64,000 nucleotides of DNA, taken from contig CALCJM010000033.1 of assembly GCA_937967505.1 (NCBI GenBank), positions 1 to 64,000 of the forward strand, given 5' to 3'. The first letter of the stretch is position 1, and the number at the start of each line of letters is the position of its first letter. Of this stretch, positions 48,201 to 55,300 are shown piece after piece. Under the pieces are notes generated by a model. It was not told the DNA's origin and did not search any database. It worked only from the letters and a program-made list of their open reading frames with translations. The position numbers and the translations under genes are program-made. Source of the DNA: an uncultured Pirellulaceae bacterium (lineage in GTDB: Bacteria > Planctomycetota > Planctomycetia > Pirellulales > Pirellulaceae).

Positions 48201-50357
48201 CAAGATTACGCATTTCTGCCCAAACTGGACAATCCTGAAATCGTCGCCGCTTTCCAAGGAGCGGGCCTGTCGCATTCGGCCGGGGTCGGACGGATCAGTT
48301 ATCACTTTGGCTTCGAAGGCCCCAGCGTGGCCGTCGATACCGCCAGCAGCAGTGCGCTGGTTGCGCTGTATCAGGCGATGCGCAGTCTTCAGGAAGGCGC
48401 TTGCAATATGGCACTCGCTGGCGGCGTCAATGCAATTCTTGCCCCGGTAAATTCTTTGTTGATGTCCAAAGCGGGTCTGTTGTCGCCGCAGGGACGCTGC
48501 AAGTCTTTTTCCGCCAATGCAGATGGTTTTGGTCGCGGCGAAGGCTGTGGTGTGGTGGTTTTAAAACGGCTAAGTGATGCTCAGGCGGCGGGCGATCGAA
48601 TTTTGGCGGTCGTCAAAGGCGGCGCGGTCAGCCACAACGGATTCAGTGGCGGGATCACCGCGCCCAGCGGCAAGGCACAAGCGCGAGTCATTACCGATGC
48701 GTTGGCTGATGCCCGGGTCGCCCCCAATCAGGTCCAGTACCTGGAAGCACACGGGACGGGTACCGAATACGGCGACCCAATGGAACTCGCCGCCGCCGCG
48801 TCAGTCTACGGAACAGGACGCAGTGCCGACAATCCGCTGCTGGTGGGTTCAGTCAAAGCCAACATCAGTCACCTTGAGGCAGCCGGCGGTATATCAGGGC
48901 TGATCAAAACCGTGATGGCGCTGCACTCGGGAACGCTTCCGCAACAGCTACATTTTGAGCAACCCAGCCCACACATCCCTTGGGATCGTATGCCGATCAA
49001 AATCGTCAAACAACAGCAGCAATGGCCCGAGTGCGAAACGCGCTTCGCTGGTGTGACAGCGCTGGGACTGGTGGGAACCAACGCACATATCGTGTTGGCT
49101 TCGGCACCGGCAACAGATCAACCGGAACTGAATCAACCGCAGGATCCAACTGACCAAACGGCAATGGAACTGGATTCCGCGAACACTGTATCCAGTCACC
49201 TGCTGGTGTTAAGTGGCAGGGACAGCGCGGGGCTCGCTCGTGTGATCGATCGATTTGAAATATTTTTACAAACCTCTGCCGCGCCACCATTGGCTGACAT
49301 CTGCTTTAGTGCGGCCGTCGGTCGTCGTCATTTCGACCAACGCATCGCGGTGGTCGCCTCGGACAGCCAGGATGCCGCCCGAAAAATCCGCGCGGCCGCA
49401 GCAAACCGGGCCAACGCTCCGCACACCTACCACAAAAATCCTAAAGTGACCTTTTGGTTTGACGGAGCTTCAGCCGGTTCGATGCGCGCGTTGGTGGAAC
49501 TCCATCAACAGCAACCAGTCGTGCGCGCGTTGGTTGACGAACTGGATCAACGGTTGAGTGAATTTTGGGCATCCACAGAATGGAAAAAACATGCGGGTGA
49601 GGACGCCGACATGCTGCTGTTGATCGACCGGATCAAAAGCTTCGATCCAAACCGGCCGGATAGCATTGACCAGCTGGATAGCGCGGCGACACGGTTTGCG
49701 TTGCAGGCCGCACTGGTCAAACTTTGGCACGCCTGGGGCGTCGAACCGGACGGCGTCGCCGGAACGGGGGTTGGGCAATATCTGGCCGCTTGTTCCGCAG
49801 GCGGATTATGTTTTTTGGACGGTATGACACTGGTCACCGCCCGGGAGATTGTGCTGAAGCACCCGGGAGACCGTTCATCGGAATTACTGGACCAGTTCGA
49901 AGCTTACGCAGATCAGTTGAATTACTATCCTCCCAATCGCGCGTTGGTTTGTAGCACCAGCGGCACCGAGGTTCCCGTTTACAAGTCACTCGGCGGCAGT
50001 TATTGGCGGGACCATTGCTCGCACGGCGATGGAAAAACAGATATTAAAGGAACTCTGGCGGCAATCGAAGAATTGGAGAGCCATTTTGTCCTAGTGGTTT
50101 CACCGACTGCTGATAAAGCAAGGGGGTTGGAAGGCAATTTGGCTTCGGGTGCGACAATTCTCCACAGCGCTGGTGACTGCGGATCTGTACACAATGATAT
50201 TCTGGAAATCGCAATGCGGCTATATTGTGGAGGAGTGTCCCTCGAGTTCAACAAACTGTTCGCACACCAAACAGACCGGGTCAAAAAAGTTCCGCTACCG
50301 GGCTACCCGTTTGAAAAGAAACGTTACTGGATCACAGAGGTCTCCGATCATATTTAA
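42282..50357 (+). CDS. Type I polyketide synthase: KS-AT-DH-KR-ACP followed by inactive KS-AT
   Basis: 2691 residues. A coiled-coil docking-like start (~8-35) is followed by KS1 (~42-455) with Cys210, His345 and His385. AT1 (~564-890) has Ser655 in GHSVG and 'HAFHS', the malonyl-type signature. DH (~928-1210) has His961 in 'DHEVMGQAVMPG' and Asp1132 in 'LLDGAIHS'. KR (~1320-1690) has 'GGLGALG', Tyr1621 and an LDD motif (B-type). ACP has Ser1778 in 'MGLDSLMAVEF'. KS2 (~1854-2290) keeps His2157 and His2197 but has Ser2022 in place of Cys ('DTASSSA'). AT2 (~2390-2690) has 'GTGVG' in place of GHSVG and lacks the HAFH subdomain. No ER or thioesterase is present. The active module would make conjugated polyenes from malonyl units; no release enzyme is visible. 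Confidence 0.96.
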   Translation: MNTPPTTQLSPNQRALLKIRDLKQQVEELKSRDGRSAFGGEIAIVSMACRFPRRANTPEAFWESLINQTNEVGPIPDNRWDLDAFHDDDPEVPGKMYARQGVFLDQIDMMDPEFFGISPREATWVDPQQRLLMEVGYEALERAGWQADRIAESTGVFVGWMHNDYQNEASDSFLNLNPYIATGAAGSFLCGRLAYYLGLQGPSIAIDTACSSSLVAIHLACQSLQQGDCDQALVGGVNAICSPTTNILTCKLKALSPSGHSRAFDAAADGYLRGEGCGVVTLKRLEDARRDGDPVLGVIRGSAVGHNGFSSGLTAPNPTAQEKVIRAALARASVSPEQVGYLEAHGTGTELGDPIEMQAAAAALAGNRSADHPLLIGSVKTNIGHLEAAAGMAGLIKVLLAMQNDSIPGQLNFETPNPHIPWDQIAVKVLTEQTPWPEDRQKIAGVSAFGMSGTNAHLIIAAPTPTDAVSAPANHQPHLITVSGKSDESVRQLAGDYARHIADASDPSIANIAFTTTCGRNHHEHRGAIVANNVNEAIERLRALERSATDDRVFSAHHRRAPKLAWQFTGQGSQYLAMGKGLYDTWPVFRDAIDQCDTWLQPQREQSLLEVMFADNQSNIHLTQWTQPAIFAVQMGLAKLLTHWGVNPDVVLGHSVGQYAAACTAGVMSWEDGLFLISHRGRLIGELPAGGQMMAVFAPIEAVNATIHSMPELSLAADNISHIAISGPAAAIEAAETSFATQSIRTKILKTSHAFHSSLMEPALGPFAEIANTIKFTAPTLPMICNVTGDVLAPDTVLDGQYWANHIRHSVQYSNSVETAAKMGCEVLLELGPHAVLTQMVNTKWKNPQTHSAACLQRGTRDTPHDDNESLLAAIGKLYSCGTRVDFHAIHDRKHHQPVVLPTYPFERRRFWGPDKPRAAHAAHHTAHPLLGSTISLAGSQYEQRFESHVESDSPVWLPDHEVMGQAVMPGAAFVEMALHAVKSDTGFGPITDIQFEQPLSPTARTALQTVVRTQGDKSNARRLMETYSTTGENNAWSRHFSATLAAPDSETVTRPEAIDIHQLKSEFQNQNRNTNGPDADSFYAAMAELGLNYGGAFRTIDSIWTSESGVLSQLSGKSDVRGYTIAPPLLDGAIHSLAVGLIGSDDGNLFLPVGIKSAQFYSAAGSEIWCRAKWTQPDGDVRTADLTLFDSTGNVIAQIEQLTVRQVNRAALRKMGNSGSERLLFEMQWQPYRLPAPNSHKRRWMLVCQNDNSNARSPEDLLQSVAKKLKQAGHEVVCVTLNDAAAINIDDDPVSISASPADWQSFFETVGKEDARFVPDGILWCVADDRNSYLTDVAPTRGHVEGALNLIRVLSANGVHRLECGLQWATVGGATSAIPGHGSINVAQAKYAGLARVIGAEQPELRCRLIDLEDDPDADADQKLDQSQKLFDFLTTETTESQFAVRDGEFLVPRLKPVQLGRAPEAFKVDSAGGYLITGGLGALGRQAGKWLADKGAGQVVLVSRRTPDEATQSFLDQISAGGCNVTVISADLGRHEDVQNLLARFGDDLMPLKGVIHAAGVLDDGLIADQSWDRFESVLAPKIIGASLLHDGTRDLDLDFFVLYSSAASVLGSPGQSNYAMANAYLDALAWHRRSMGLPGLSINWGPWTDGMADDPRILKRMAMQGIAPLGSDEAHDALEKMIVGGLSQALVMDVDWRRMQMGLGGESPSLLEGLVPSRKRSSHGDSAFVSKLRKLKGPARRELLGSTVENLLQEILSTDGAPETDRPLIEMGLDSLMAVEFGTELQMLLGDSFSIAPTMLFDHPTIDAITDHVLELVEQGDADETSAATTIPSTDIDDADAKHHHRTVEDIAIIGLSCRFPGARNVDEFWDNLLGGVDSVCDIPPDRWDIDKFYSADPQPGKMVSRSGGFIDDIGDFDADFFNVSATEACWIDPQHRMLLEHSYRAIEHAGICPQPLADNKVGVFMGIMGQDYAFLPKLDNPEIVAAFQGAGLSHSAGVGRISYHFGFEGPSVAVDTASSSALVALYQAMRSLQEGACNMALAGGVNAILAPVNSLLMSKAGLLSPQGRCKSFSANADGFGRGEGCGVVVLKRLSDAQAAGDRILAVVKGGAVSHNGFSGGITAPSGKAQARVITDALADARVAPNQVQYLEAHGTGTEYGDPMELAAAASVYGTGRSADNPLLVGSVKANISHLEAAGGISGLIKTVMALHSGTLPQQLHFEQPSPHIPWDRMPIKIVKQQQQWPECETRFAGVTALGLVGTNAHIVLASAPATDQPELNQPQDPTDQTAMELDSANTVSSHLLVLSGRDSAGLARVIDRFEIFLQTSAAPPLADICFSAAVGRRHFDQRIAVVASDSQDAARKIRAAAANRANAPHTYHKNPKVTFWFDGASAGSMRALVELHQQQPVVRALVDELDQRLSEFWASTEWKKHAGEDADMLLLIDRIKSFDPNRPDSIDQLDSAATRFALQAALVKLWHAWGVEPDGVAGTGVGQYLAACSAGGLCFLDGMTLVTAREIVLKHPGDRSSELLDQFEAYADQLNYYPPNRALVCSTSGTEVPVYKSLGGSYWRDHCSHGDGKTDIKGTLAAIEELESHFVLVVSPTADKARGLEGNLASGATILHSAGDCGSVHNDILEIAMRLYCGGVSLEFNKLFAHQTDRVKKVPLPGYPFEKKRYWITEVSDHI

Positions 50358-50417
50358 TCGTAAAAGCAAAGCCGTTACCAATTGAAAATGGACCTCCAAG
50401 TCCGCTCAACAACAATA

Positions 50418-50524
50418 AAAACGTAGCTACCGTCGCCAGACGATGGGAACGAAGGGAAAGACTTCACCCCAAGCAACCTCTTCCCCGACACCATCCACGC
50501 TCTGGCGAGCGTAGCCACATTGCC
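50418..50524 (+). repeat. 107-bp palindromic element, copy A
   Basis: Ends ACGTAGCTACCGTCGCCAGA and TCTGGCGAGCGTAGCCAC are imperfect inverted repeats. Nearly identical to a second copy 75 bases downstream in the same orientation, differing at under ten positions. Lies just after the PKS stop. Confidence 0.9.
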
Positions 50525-50599
50525 ACAGCAATCCCAAACAAAACTCCAGTTCCAAACAATCAACAACTCACTTTATTCTTACGAGATAAACCACGCATC

Positions 50600-50706
50600 A
50601 AAACGTAGCTACCGTCGCCAGACGGTGGGAACGAAGGGAAAGAATTTACCCCAAGCAACCGCTTTCCCAACACCATCCACGCTCTGGCGAGCGTAGCCAC
50701 GTTGCC
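50600..50706 (+). repeat. 107-bp palindromic element, copy B
   Basis: Direct copy of the element at 50418-50524, same length, with the same inverted ends. It ends 24 bases before the ATG of the first flavoenzyme gene, so it covers the region where that gene's promoter or leader would be. The unique 75-base spacer between the copies shows no gene. Confidence 0.9.
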
Positions 50707-50730
50707 GCATAACCTTGCTCCGATGGACAC

Positions 50731-52368
50731 ATGATTGCAAAAAACAACCAATACGATGTCGCGATACTCGGCGGAGGTCTGGCCGGGCTAACGTTGGCCC
50801 GTCAACTATTGCTGAAACATCCGAAACTACGGATCGCGGTCATCGAAAAACGCAGTTTCCCGGTCAACGAAACGACGCACAAGGTTGGTGAATCTACCGT
50901 TGAAATCGGGGCACATTACTTCGGTGAGGAATTGCGACTGAAAAAGCATCTGATTGACCAACAACTACCCAAATTTGGCTTGAGATTCTTTTTCAAATCT
51001 CCGCGACAGACGATGGCCGAAGGCACCGAGGTCGGCGGCAGCGAATTTTTTGCTGCCCCCAGCTACCAGGTTGATCGCGGTCGATTGGAAAACTACCTGG
51101 CCGATCATGCAGCCCAAACAGGTGCCACTATTCTATCAGCCTGCCGGGTCAGGGAAATTAAACTGACGACTGCTGATACTGACGGCGCACAGCCCCCCCA
51201 CACCATCACCTACCACCACAACGGCAGCCTACAAACACTGAACAGTCGGTGGGTGATCGATGCCAGCGGTCGCGCCAGTTTTCTCAAACGCAAGCTGGAC
51301 CTGGCCGAAGATCTCCAGCACGACATTAACGCCGCCTGGTTCCGCATCAATACCAACATCCAGATTGACCAATGGTGCGATGACGCCGACTGGCAATCGG
51401 CGATCGGAAAAGTGGCGCGGCGGTGGCTGAGCACGAATCATCTGATGGGCGAAGGGTATTGGGTATGGCTGATTCCATTGGCGACCGGTTCGACCAGCAT
51501 CGGGATCGTCGCGGATCCGGAGATTCATCCCCTACAGGATTTTAACAGTTTCGAAAAATCGATGCGTTGGCTGACCAAGCACGAACCCGAATGTGCTGCG
51601 GCGATCGAACCGCACCGGGCGGGTATGCAGGATTTTCTGGCAGTGCGAAAAATCTCGCGCGGCACCAAACAGGTATTTTCCTCCAATCGATGGGGGCTGA
51701 CCGGTGAAGCGGCGGCGTTGCTGGATCCGTTTTACTCGCCCGGCAGTGACTTCATCGCCATCGGTAACACGATGATCGCCAAACTGATCGAAGAAGACCT
51801 TGCCGGCAAACCGGTCGGGCAACTGGCACCGACGCTGCAGAGCGTTTTTTTGACGCTATTTCAGAACAACCTGCTAACCTATCGCGATCAATATCCGATC
51901 TTCGGCAACCCGCGGATCATGGCGTTGAAGTTCGTTTGGGATTACGCAATCTACTGGGGTTTCCCGGCGCTGCTGTACTTCAATGAAAAATTGACCGATC
52001 CGTCATTCATCCAGTCACTGTCCAAAGGCATCGAGGAAATGCGGGACATGAACCTGAAGATGCAGGAGTTCTTCCGCCACTGGTACAACATTGAAAAAAC
52101 CGACCACGCCGACGCCGCGTTTGTGGACCAGAACGAAATTGAAATCATGACCCGTCTGAACCGGGAATTGAAAGAAAGACTTGGCGACGCCGATTTACGC
52201 AAACGCTTCTTTGGCAATGTACAGATCTGTCGCGATTTGATGTGCGAAATCACGCAACGCGTCGCCCGCTATCAACCGGAACTAAAGCCCGGACTGTCTG
52301 ACATGATGTCCGATACCACTCCGGAGAAGAATCACTTGTGCGGAATTTTTTCAGCATTGAAGATATAA
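50731..52368 (+). CDS. FAD-dependent oxidoreductase of the flavin halogenase superfamily (first paralog)
   Basis: 545 residues. Rossmann fold start '[20 protein letters not shown]' (9-28) binds FAD. '[11 protein letters not shown]' corresponds to the GES region of flavin halogenases. 'PKFGLRFFF' has a Lys placed like the catalytic halogenase lysine (K.G..F). '[14 protein letters not shown]' matches the halogenase WxWxIP hallmark, and '[14 protein letters not shown]' is the late FAD contact. A true halogenase or a related epoxidase/hydroxylase cannot be separated by eye. It is followed one base later by a paralog, and both follow the PKS on the same strand; probably late tailoring of the aryl-polyketide. 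No flavin reductase gene is nearby. Confidence 0.88.
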   Translation: MIAKNNQYDVAILGGGLAGLTLARQLLLKHPKLRIAVIEKRSFPVNETTHKVGESTVEIGAHYFGEELRLKKHLIDQQLPKFGLRFFFKSPRQTMAEGTEVGGSEFFAAPSYQVDRGRLENYLADHAAQTGATILSACRVREIKLTTADTDGAQPPHTITYHHNGSLQTLNSRWVIDASGRASFLKRKLDLAEDLQHDINAAWFRINTNIQIDQWCDDADWQSAIGKVARRWLSTNHLMGEGYWVWLIPLATGSTSIGIVADPEIHPLQDFNSFEKSMRWLTKHEPECAAAIEPHRAGMQDFLAVRKISRGTKQVFSSNRWGLTGEAAALLDPFYSPGSDFIAIGNTMIAKLIEEDLAGKPVGQLAPTLQSVFLTLFQNNLLTYRDQYPIFGNPRIMALKFVWDYAIYWGFPALLYFNEKLTDPSFIQSLSKGIEEMRDMNLKMQEFFRHWYNIEKTDHADAAFVDQNEIEIMTRLNRELKERLGDADLRKRFFGNVQICRDLMCEITQRVARYQPELKPGLSDMMSDTTPEKNHLCGIFSALKI

Positions 52369-52369
52369 C

Positions 52370-54043
52370 ATGAAACATGATCAAACCGATGTCACGATCC
52401 TCGGCGGTGGCCTTGCCGGGCTGTCCTTGGCACTGCAAATCCGCCAACGTTTGCCCGCATCGCACATCACGGTTCTGGAAAAACGCGTGCATCCGGTGCA
52501 GGAAGCGGCACACAAGGTCGGTGAATCCACCGTCGAAGTGGCAGCGCACTACTTTTCAAAAGTGCTGGGTCTGAAAGAACACATTCTTAACGACCAACTT
52601 CCCAAACTGGGCCTGCGTTTTTTTTTCCCCGCCGGTGACAATACAAAAATCGAAAACCGTTTGGAATTGGGAGGGAAACGCTATGCGCCCGCCCCCAGCT
52701 ACCAGTTGGACCGGGGCAGGTTTGAAAACTACCTGGCCGATCGCTGCCTGAGTGTCGGGATTGATTTTCTCGATGCGGCGAAGATTGATAAAATCCGGTT
52801 GGGAAAATCAGGGCAAATGCACGAGGTAGATTTTAAGTGGGAAGGCAAACCGGAAACCATTCACAGCCGGTGGGTGGTCGATGCCAGTGGCCGCCGTGCG
52901 TTTTTGAAGCGGCAACTGGGACTGAAAAAAGAATCACCGCACATCGCCAACGCGGCGTGGTTCCGCATTGGCAAACACATCAAAATCGATCAGTGGTCCG
53001 ACGACCCGCACTGGCAATTGGGCCACGACGGGAAATTGGCGCGCTGGTACAGCACCAATCACCTGATGGGCCAGGGCTACTGGGTGTGGCTGATTCCTCT
53101 GGCGTCAGGTTCCACGTCGCTGGGGATCGTCGCGGCAGAGGAATTTCATGGCCTGTCCGATTTCAATTCAATGGAAAAGGCCATCACCTGGTTGGAGCAG
53201 CATGAACCTCAGTGTGCCGATGCCGTCAAAGCCAGCCGCGATTGCATCCAGGACTTCCGCGCAATCAAACATTACGCGGTGGAAAGCAAACAGGTATTCT
53301 CCGGCCAGCGATGGGGGATTACCGGTGAGGCAGGTTTTTTCCACGATCCATTCTATTCTCCGGGCAGCGACTTTATCGCGTTCTCCAACACCTTTCTGAC
53401 GGATCTGATCCAGCGCGATCTGGCAGGCAAGGGGTTTCGCCTCCGGGCATTTTCTTATGACAAAATCTTCAAGAAATTCTTCTACGGAACATCGACGGCC
53501 TACCTGAATCAGTACCGTGTGTTTGGCAATCCGGTAGTGATGCCGGTGAAAATTCTATGGGACTATATGATGTACTGGTCCATCACAGGCAATATTTTCA
53601 TGCACGACCAAATCTGCCATCAGACGATGTACCTGCGGAACATGACGAAGCTCTCGCGGCTGGGGAAGCTGAACCACTTTATGCAGGATTTTTTCAGCAA
53701 GTGGCATGATGCCACCGCATGTTCAAACGAACCCGGCGGGGTGGGCGGATGTATCGACATTTCGCAGATCCCAATCGTGCGAGAGTCCAACTCACGCTTG
53801 TTGGAACAAATGAGTAACGGGGATTTTGCACAGAATTTCGCCAACAGCGTGGCACAACTGGAAACCTTGTGCGTCGAGATCGTCAAACATTCAGGCTTGA
53901 ATATCTCGCCGCCAGTTCGTTCTTCAGGAAAGGCGTCCATTCGCCACCACGCGTTCGCACATATTTTTGCAGCCTGCCGTCCATCACATTCCACCACCGA
54001 AGAAGGTATACCTGATTCCAAGCGCGCTCTTTCGGCAGGTTGA
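52370..54043 (+). CDS. FAD-dependent oxidoreductase of the flavin halogenase superfamily (second paralog)
   Basis: 557 residues, closely similar to the previous gene along its whole length. Motifs: '[20 protein letters not shown]', '[15 protein letters not shown]', 'PKLGLRFFF', '[20 protein letters not shown]' and '[14 protein letters not shown]'. The last ~60 residues are extra and variable (ending 'DSKRALSAG'). Its ATG follows the stop of the first paralog by one base, so both are in one transcript. The WxWxIP motif and candidate lysine are kept in both, so neither looks dead; they may act on different sites or make a heterodimer. Last recognisable gene of the cluster. Confidence 0.88.
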   Translation: MKHDQTDVTILGGGLAGLSLALQIRQRLPASHITVLEKRVHPVQEAAHKVGESTVEVAAHYFSKVLGLKEHILNDQLPKLGLRFFFPAGDNTKIENRLELGGKRYAPAPSYQLDRGRFENYLADRCLSVGIDFLDAAKIDKIRLGKSGQMHEVDFKWEGKPETIHSRWVVDASGRRAFLKRQLGLKKESPHIANAAWFRIGKHIKIDQWSDDPHWQLGHDGKLARWYSTNHLMGQGYWVWLIPLASGSTSLGIVAAEEFHGLSDFNSMEKAITWLEQHEPQCADAVKASRDCIQDFRAIKHYAVESKQVFSGQRWGITGEAGFFHDPFYSPGSDFIAFSNTFLTDLIQRDLAGKGFRLRAFSYDKIFKKFFYGTSTAYLNQYRVFGNPVVMPVKILWDYMMYWSITGNIFMHDQICHQTMYLRNMTKLSRLGKLNHFMQDFFSKWHDATACSNEPGGVGGCIDISQIPIVRESNSRLLEQMSNGDFAQNFANSVAQLETLCVEIVKHSGLNISPPVRSSGKASIRHHAFAHIFAACRPSHSTTEEGIPDSKRALSAG

Positions 54044-54165
54044 GGCAAACAGGAGTGGAAGCGGTTGATCGCATCTGTATCGGTTACAATAAAGTGGTGC
54101 ATGGCGGTATGCCGAACGCTTCCCTCACCCAGATCATTTCAACACACTCCCGGGCAATCACAGCG

Positions 54166-55230
54166 ATGCGAAGTATCCCTCGACAATTCATTGAACGCTT
54201 GATTGTTTCGGTCGCACTGTTGGTTTTACCCGCTGGCGGAATCGCCAGCGCCGTCGCCCAACAGTCCACGCAGTCCGACCCCCCAGCGCAGCAGCCTTAT
54301 CTTGGCGTCTCCAAGGTCAAAGTATTTGACTACGAGGGCTGTATTGAGCTGAAGAATGAGACGACGCGTGTGGTACTAGGGCATCATCGCGGCGGGCGCG
54401 TATTGAAATACGAATTGAATGGCCGCGACGCACTCTATCTGGCCGATGAATCAGGATGGAAAGCGCACTTGGCAGGGCTGAAAAGCCAATTGACCGCCGG
54501 GCGGTTTGATTTGGGGCCTGAACATCTGCAAGTGCGCGGAAACACGATCTGGCAAGATGCATGGACGGTCGCCCCAACCGGAGACCGGCAGGCAACCATG
54601 ACCAGCCAAGTCGATCCCGCATCCGGATTACAGGTCACCCGCACCTTCAGGCTGGCCGGGGAATCATCGCGGTTGACCGTCACCCAAACGGTTTTCAACC
54701 GTGGTAAACAGCGCGTCCGCCAGTGCTATTGGAGCCGGACATTTGCCAATCACGGCGGAACAGCGATCATTCCCTGCGCGCCTTCGAAAACCCGGTTACC
54801 GAAGATGTACTATCTTGCCCCCAACCTCAAATCGATCAACATCTATCCGGAAGAAGAGGCCGTCCGGCGAGAGGGAGATTTTCTGATCGTCGATCGCCCT
54901 CCATCGACGCCGAAAATGGGGTTTGATGCCGTCAAAGGCTGGGTGGCGTACCAGACCAGAGATGACCTGCTGTTCGTGAAGCGCTTTGAGGTGTCCGAAA
55001 CTAGGAACTACGGCGAACCAACGGGGATCAATCTGTCGATCTGGTATCCTCCCAAAGCAATGATACCTTGCTGCGAGGTGGAACCCATCGGCCCCATGCA
55101 GGATCTTGCCCCCGGCGAGCAAGCGTCCTACAGCGTGGATTGGTGGCTGCTGAACAGCGCGTGGCCAGGCGAAGGGAAAGTCGATCCCGTGGAAGTTGAG
55201 ACGATGGTTCAAAAGCAGTGTTTGCGATAG
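54166..55230 (+). CDS. Secreted beta-sandwich protein, DUF4380-like
   Basis: 354 residues from the ATG at 54166, which starts a signal peptide ('LIVSVALLVLPAGGIASAVA', cut before QQST). The longer frame from 54040 overlaps the previous gene by four bases and has no signal at its start. The mature domain is all-beta: 'CIELKNETTRVVLGHHRGGR', 'YELNGRDALYL', 'HLQVRGNTIWQDAW', 'LTVTQTVFNRGKQRVRQCYW'. It has the look of the galactose-mutarotase-like DUF4380 group, so it may bind or modify a sugar. Possibly not part of the PKS cluster although it follows it. Confidence 0.7.
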   Translation: MRSIPRQFIERLIVSVALLVLPAGGIASAVAQQSTQSDPPAQQPYLGVSKVKVFDYEGCIELKNETTRVVLGHHRGGRVLKYELNGRDALYLADESGWKAHLAGLKSQLTAGRFDLGPEHLQVRGNTIWQDAWTVAPTGDRQATMTSQVDPASGLQVTRTFRLAGESSRLTVTQTVFNRGKQRVRQCYWSRTFANHGGTAIIPCAPSKTRLPKMYYLAPNLKSINIYPEEEAVRREGDFLIVDRPPSTPKMGFDAVKGWVAYQTRDDLLFVKRFEVSETRNYGEPTGINLSIWYPPKAMIPCCEVEPIGPMQDLAPGEQASYSVDWWLLNSAWPGEGKVDPVEVETMVQKQCLR

Positions 55231-55300
55231 CACCGGGACAGTGCATGGTGAGTCGGTCGTCTCCGGGAGAGAGACGACTACTCATCGTTCGCGCACTCCG

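Noticed and set aside
47841-50357. A second functional PKS extension module
   Set aside because: KS2 lacks Cys, AT2 lacks Ser and His, and no carrier domain follows.
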